A stretch of DNA of 7,557 nucleotides. Origin: Chloroflexota bacterium (GTDB lineage Bacteria > Chloroflexota > Limnocylindria > QHBO01). The DNA is taken from assembly GCA_013694645.1 (NCBI GenBank), contig JACDBZ010000008.1, positions 1 to 7,557 on the forward strand, given 5' to 3'. Positions 4,598 to 7,557 of this stretch are shown one piece after another; position 1 is the stretch's first letter; every line of letters begins with the position of its first letter. The notes beneath the pieces were generated by a model. It saw nothing but the letters and a program-made list of their open reading frames with translations. It did not search any database and was not told the origin of the DNA. Position numbers and translations under genes: made by a program.

Positions 4598-6232
4598 ATG
4601 GCCCTGGCTCCCTCCGATGTCGACGCCCGCTTCGATCGCACCATCGACCGATGGTTTCGCGATCAGTTGGCGATGCGGCCGGAGTCAGCCACCTTTCTCG
4701 GCATCCACGACCACGACGGGGAGCTGTCGTCGGGCGGCCGCGACGCGATCGACGAAGAGGTCGCCTTCTTCCGACGCACGATCGACGAGCTTTCGGGTCT
4801 TGACCCAAGCGAGCTGAGCCCCGAGCGCGCTCTCGACCGTGACCTGGCCATCCACCAGGCGCGCCTCGGCCTCTTCTGGCAGACCGAGTACCGACCGTGG
4901 GCCGGGTCGTCGGGCGGCGCCGAGCATATCGGCGAGGCGCTCTTTCCCCTCTTCACCCGCGACTTCGCGCCCCTGCGCGATCGGCTCGAGAGCATCGCGC
5001 AACGGCTCGACGCCGCTCCCCGACTGCTGACCGAAACCCGCGAGCGCGTCACAGACCCGGTACGGCTCTGGACCGAGATCGACATCGAGTCGACCGAGCA
5101 CTTGCCCGGATTCCTTGACACCATCCTGGCGGCCGCCCGCACCGATAGCGGGGATGACGCCCTCGCCGATCGGCTGGCCGCATCCGTGAATACCACCAAG
5201 GCGGCCCTGGCGGAACACGCGACCTGGCTGCGCACCGACGTCCTTCCGCGCGCGATTGCCGACTGGAAGACAGGACCCGAACGGTTCGAGGAGATGATCC
5301 GCCTGCGCGAGCTCGAGGTCGATGGCGACGAGATTCTTGCCGTCGGCGAGGAGCTCCTCGTGTCCGAGAAGGCAGCCCGGGACGCGATCGCCGCCGAGAT
5401 CGATCCTTCAGCGTCGTCTGCCGAGGTCGCGGACATCGTCAAGGACGATCATGCGGGCACGTTCGTGGAGTCGCTCGGCGAATACCGCGACTCGATGGAC
5501 CGGGCGCGTGCCTTCGTCGTCGAGCACGGCCTGGCGACGCCACCCGACGAGGACCATCTCAACGTCATCGAGACGCCCTCGTTCATTCGGCACCTGATCC
5601 CCTTCGCGGCGTACTACGAGCCCGCGAAATACGACCCGCGTCCGGTCGGCACGTACATCGTCACGCCGCCGGGGTCGCCACAGATGATGCGCGAGCACAA
5701 CCGTGCCTCGATCAGCAACACCTCGGTCCACGAGGCCTATCCCGGACACCACCTCCAGCTCAGCGCGGCCATCACCAACCCGAGCCTGGTCCGCCTCTTC
5801 TCGGGCGCGCCCGAGTTCGCCGAGGGCTGGGCCTTCTACTGTGAGCGCATGATGAAGGAGCACGGGTTCGACGCCACGCCGAAGGGCTGGTACATCGTGC
5901 ACACCGACGCGATCTGGCGCGCGACGCGCATCATCCTCGACGTGCAGCTGCACCGCGGGCTCATCGGCTTCGATGAGGCTGTCGACCGGCTGGTGGCCGA
6001 GACCGGCTTCGAGCGCCCCGCGGCTCTCGCGGAGGTCAAGCGCTACACATCGACCCCGACATATCAGCTCTCCTACCTGTTCGGACGCCATATGATCGAG
6101 AAGCTCAAGGCGGATGTCCAGGCTCGAGAGGGCGCCGATTTCGAGCTGCGGCGCTTCCATGACACCCTGATCTACGGCGGCACCATGCCGGTCAGCTACG
6201 CGCGCCGGCTCTTCGAGCGCAACGACCAGTGA
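4598..6232 (+). CDS. DUF885-family metallopeptidase-like protein
   Basis: A 544-residue member of the DUF885 family (PF05960), whose HExxxGHxxQ zinc-site pattern suggests a peptidase- or hydrolase-type metalloenzyme. The N-terminal part (DRTIDRWFRDQLAMRPESAT, then GIHDHDG) and helical middle are typical. The metal motif HEAYPGHHLQ is at 378-387. It is followed by EFAEGWAFYCE (406-416), where E409 is a likely third ligand, and by the family's late TPTYQLSYLFGRHMI segment. No signal peptide or membrane helix is visible, so it is likely cytoplasmic, whereas many relatives are exported. ATG 4598 is chosen because the domain begins right after it and GAGG lies 11 bases upstream; ATG 4562 would add 12 residues of poor quality. 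Its stop overlaps the start of the cyclophilin gene by 4 bases. The substrate is unproven for most of the family. Confidence 0.92.
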   Translation: MALAPSDVDARFDRTIDRWFRDQLAMRPESATFLGIHDHDGELSSGGRDAIDEEVAFFRRTIDELSGLDPSELSPERALDRDLAIHQARLGLFWQTEYRPWAGSSGGAEHIGEALFPLFTRDFAPLRDRLESIAQRLDAAPRLLTETRERVTDPVRLWTEIDIESTEHLPGFLDTILAAARTDSGDDALADRLAASVNTTKAALAEHATWLRTDVLPRAIADWKTGPERFEEMIRLRELEVDGDEILAVGEELLVSEKAARDAIAAEIDPSASSAEVADIVKDDHAGTFVESLGEYRDSMDRARAFVVEHGLATPPDEDHLNVIETPSFIRHLIPFAAYYEPAKYDPRPVGTYIVTPPGSPQMMREHNRASISNTSVHEAYPGHHLQLSAAITNPSLVRLFSGAPEFAEGWAFYCERMMKEHGFDATPKGWYIVHTDAIWRATRIILDVQLHRGLIGFDEAVDRLVAETGFERPAALAEVKRYTSTPTYQLSYLFGRHMIEKLKADVQAREGADFELRRFHDTLIYGGTMPVSYARRLFERNDQ

Positions 6233-6897
6233 GACCGCCCCCAACGTTGGTCGGTCTTGCGCTGACCCTGGCCGCCTGCAGCTCCACGCCAACGCCAACA
6301 CCGGCGCCGGCCTGCCCGACCGAGGCGCCCACGTCGGTATCGGCGCAGGCCACGCTCGACGGTGTCGAGCGTGCGACGCTCCAGATCGGCGGCGCGGTGG
6401 AAGGAGAGCTGGTCATGGAGCTCTACGGCCAACATGCGCCGATCGCCACCGCGAGCTTCGTTGAGCTTGCCCGGTGCGGCTTCTACGACGGAGTGACGTT
6501 TCATCGGGTCATCCCGGGCTTCGTCATCCAGGCAGGCGACCCGGGGACTCGCGACAACCGCGGTGATTTCGATGGCGTCGGGGCCGGTGGCCCGCCGTAC
6601 GAGTTCGAGATCGAGCCGCCAGCCGAAGGACTGCGTTACGACGCGTACACGGTCGCCATGGCGAATGACACGCGGGCGAATGGGAGCCAGTTTTTCATCG
6701 ATCTCGTCGACCTCGACCAGCAGCTTCGCGCCGTGGGCGTGTACACGATCTTCGGCAGCGTGATCGAGGGCACGGGCGTCGTCGACGCGATTGCCCAGGT
6801 GCCGGTCAATGACCCGCGCATGGGACTCCCGCTCACGCCGGTCATCATCGAATCGATCGTGATCTCCGGCGGTGCGGAGGCCTTGCCCAGCTCCTGA
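6229..6897 (+). CDS. Cyclophilin-type peptidyl-prolyl isomerase lipoprotein
   Basis: A 222-residue cyclophilin that catalyses cis-trans isomerisation of X-Pro bonds outside the membrane. Residues 1-16 form a short signal peptide and LAAC (14-17) is a lipobox, so Cys17 should be lipidated. A Thr/Pro-rich linker (about 18-40) leads to the domain. The core motifs are VTFHRVIPGFVIQAGDP with catalytic Arg93, GAGGPPYEFEIEP, MANDTRANGSQFFI (Gln154 and Phe155 in the substrate site) and YTIFGSVIEG. The usual MANAGPNTNGSQFFI is altered to MANDTRANGSQFFI, and the loop QQLRAVGVYT replaces the more common WLDGKHVVF, a minor family variation. The GTG start overlaps the DUF885 stop (GTGA), and there is no clear ribosome site, so translation is probably coupled. 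The n-region has only one Arg, so lipoprotein processing is likely but not certain. Confidence 0.93.
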   Translation: MRPPPTLVGLALTLAACSSTPTPTPAPACPTEAPTSVSAQATLDGVERATLQIGGAVEGELVMELYGQHAPIATASFVELARCGFYDGVTFHRVIPGFVIQAGDPGTRDNRGDFDGVGAGGPPYEFEIEPPAEGLRYDAYTVAMANDTRANGSQFFIDLVDLDQQLRAVGVYTIFGSVIEGTGVVDAIAQVPVNDPRMGLPLTPVIIESIVISGGAEALPSS

Positions 6898-6933
6898 CGT
6901 CCGTGCTGCTCATTGCACACGCGTATCCATGAC

Positions 6934-6950
6934 GTATATACGTATATACT
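6934..6950. promoter_or_regulatory. Duplicated GTATATAC palindrome with a -10-like end
   Basis: The 8-base palindrome GTATATAC occurs twice in direct contact (6934-6941 and 6942-6949), making a 16-base fully symmetrical site of low GC in a GC-rich region. With the next T, its right end reads TATACT (6945-6950), a good plus-strand -10. Such sites suit a dimeric regulator overlapping a promoter. Upstream, TTGCAC (6913-6918) is too far to act as -35. No regulator gene adjoins it in the window. Confidence 0.5.
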
Positions 6951-7124
6951 TGGCGCAGCGTCAAGACGATCGCGGCGCGCGCACAGTGGCCAGAGCGCGG
7001 ACCGAAGCGCTTTGCCATGTAAAGGAAACTAAACCTCCGTGACCCTTGTCGAACGAGAACGGGCGGACTATCCTGAGCATGCTGTTCGCACAGCGATTCA
7101 CTACTGGTCGCAAGGCCATGGGTA

Positions 7125-7138
7125 GGTTAGGGTTAGGG
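7125..7138 (+). repeat. Telomere-like repeat GGTTAGGGTTAGGG
   Basis: Two consecutive TTAGGG units within a G-rich tract (GGGTAGGTTAGGGTTAGGG). With so few units it is most likely chance; it could fold as a weak G-quadruplex. Confidence 0.4.
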
Positions 7139-7196
7139 TAGTACGGGAAACCGTGCGTGAAAGATGCCCTTGCGGTTAGCGAATCCGGCAGCAATG

Positions 7197-7222
7197 AAGG
7201 CCCCCGCTTCGGCGGGGGCCTT
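7197..7222. terminator. Strong 11-bp stem with UUCG loop
   Basis: AAGGCCCCCGC (7197-7207) pairs perfectly with GCGGGGGCCTT (7212-7222) around TTCG, a C(UUCG)G tetraloop of extra stability. The plus strand after it is CGACTG, with no T-run beyond the stem's own two T, and neither strand has a proper U-tract. The stem shape and the position between genes still favour a terminator, closing transcription before tRNA-Arg. Confidence 0.7.
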
Positions 7223-7241
7223 CGACTGTGACTCGGCCGGA

Positions 7242-7271
7242 ATGACGCCCCTCGGGTGCCACGTGTACCAT
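7242..7271 (+). promoter_or_regulatory. Possible tRNA-Arg promoter
   Basis: ATGACG (7242-7247) and TACCAT (7266-7271) lie 18 bases apart, each matching consensus at 4 of 6. Transcription would begin about 36 bases before the tRNA. The terminator just upstream makes a dedicated promoter here likely, though the boxes are weak. Confidence 0.35.
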
Positions 7272-7313
7272 GCCCACGGGCCCCTGATGTTTGTCCCCCG
7301 CCCACTTGACCGC

Positions 7314-7389
7314 GCGCCGGTAGCTCAGTGGATAGAGCGTCGGCCTCCGGAGCCGAAGGTCGCAGGTTCGAATCCTGTCCGGCGCGCCA
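7314..7389 (+). tRNA. tRNA-Arg (anticodon CCG)
   Basis: The acceptor stem GCGCCGG pairs with CCGGCGC, followed by G and an encoded CCA (7387-7389). The D arm is GCTC/GAGC. The anticodon stem TCGGC/GCCGA encloses CTCCGGA with anticodon CCG, reading CGG arginine codons. The T arm is GCAGG-TTCGAAT-CCTGT. All expected loop bases are present. Confidence 0.97.
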
Positions 7390-7398
7390 GTTCGTCCT

Positions 7399-7412
7399 CA
7401 ACCCTCGGGTTG
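7399..7412 (+). terminator. Weak hairpin after tRNA-Arg
   Basis: CAACC-CTCG-GGTTG forms a 5-bp stem 10 bases after the tRNA CCA. It is not followed by a T-run, so it may be a weak terminator or a processing signal. Confidence 0.25.
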
Positions 7413-7546
7413 GCACGCGAGGCGCCTGGCACGTGCCGAACAGATCGATCTATTCGTTCTTGGGACTCGGGGCGCAGGCATCATGTGCGGCGCTGCCCGA
7501 AGGATCGGCGGTCTCCTGCCTGGTGGAGGCGTGGCATCATCCGGTC

Positions 7547-7557
7547 ATGCAGGAGAT
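7547..7557 (+). CDS. Possible start of a plus-strand gene, cut by the window end
   Basis: ATG 7547 begins MQE before the sequence ends. CATCAT (7535-7540) lies 6 bases before it, similar to the short -10-to-start spacing of other genes here. Far too little is visible to identify it. An alternative frame from ATG 7482 also stays open to the end, with no recognisable content. Confidence 0.2.

Larger units (their letters stand above)
6898..7196. other. Intergenic region, possible small untranslated transcript
   Basis: No convincing protein gene lies here. A promoter-like box ends at 6950 and the first strong hairpin is at 7197-7222, so an RNA of about 265 bases is possible. One short frame, ATG 6929 to TGA 7040-7042 (37 codons, ending CHVKETKPP), crosses the palindrome and has no ribosome site or recognisable family. 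It may be chance or a gene remnant. A stretch around 7016-7040 (CCATGTAAAGGAAACTAAAC) is locally AT-richer than its surroundings. Confidence 0.4.

Noticed and set aside
4663..5442. 259-codon Ser/Arg-rich minus-strand frame
   Set aside because: Opposite-strand shadow of DUF885 caused by GC-rich codon third positions.
5408..6301. 297-codon minus-strand frame
   Set aside because: Shadow of the DUF885 gene, which carries the HEAYPGHHLQ motif on the plus strand.
7125..7138. Telomere-type TTAGGG repeats as a sign of eukaryotic or linear-replicon DNA
   Set aside because: Only two units, internal, and flanked by bacterial genes and tRNAs; chance is sufficient.
6961..7416. 151-codon minus-strand frame containing GQDSNLRPSAPEADALSTELPA
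   Set aside because: This phrase is the well-known artefact of translating the antisense of a tRNA gene; it lies exactly over tRNA-Arg. The rest has no domain.
1..7557. CRISPR array, transposon ends or integrase
   Set aside because: No regularly spaced repeats, no transposase- or recombinase-like protein, and no terminal inverted repeats were seen on either strand.

Overview
The window is GC-rich throughout and carries well-packed bacterial genes. Many genes have no visible Shine-Dalgarno site but have a -10-like hexamer 6-9 bases before the start codon, which suggests leaderless or near-leaderless transcripts. Both tRNA genes encode their CCA ends. Together with the gene content (DUF47/Pit remnants, DUF885 protein, cyclophilin lipoprotein), this fits an uncultivated-type Chloroflexota or Actinomycetota genome. 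The phylum is my inference; no taxonomic marker is present.

Layout. Positions 1-678 (minus strand) hold a decayed locus. It is a frameshifted, internally deleted DUF47 (PhoU-like, Pit accessory) gene, followed by the first ~17-19 codons of an apparent Pit phosphate transporter. That runs straight into the last ~45 codons of an unrelated beta-propeller-type protein. Positions 679-1126 show no gene, only a GC-rich hairpin that could terminate marR. Positions 1127-2076 are a divergent pair: a MarR-type repressor (minus) and a VOC/glyoxalase-fold protein (plus). Between them lie two tandem 16-bp palindromes that overlap promoter elements in both directions. A tRNA-Asp(GTC) and two four-helix membrane proteins follow on the minus strand (2360-3422).

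From a short divergent promoter region (3423-3484) the plus strand runs through a membrane-anchored alpha/beta hydrolase, a DUF885 metallopeptidase-like protein and a cyclophilin-type peptidyl-prolyl isomerase lipoprotein. The last two overlap by 4 bases and are probably co-translated. Positions 6898-7313 lack a convincing protein gene. They contain a duplicated GTATATAC palindrome with a -10-like hexamer, a two-unit telomere-like repeat, and a strong 11-bp stem with a UUCG loop, so a small untranslated transcript is possible there. tRNA-Arg(CCG) closes the readable part; a new plus-strand gene may begin at 7547.

How the genes work together. The clearest functional unit is marR-VOC, a likely autoregulated ligand-responsive pair. 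The hydrolase, peptidase and isomerase form a same-strand cluster around the cell envelope and protein or ester turnover, but no shared pathway can be proven from sequence. I see no CRISPR array, transposase, integrase or clear defence system. The most unusual items are the gene graveyard at 1-678, the double operator at 1610-1646 and the promoter-to-terminator stretch at 6934-7222.
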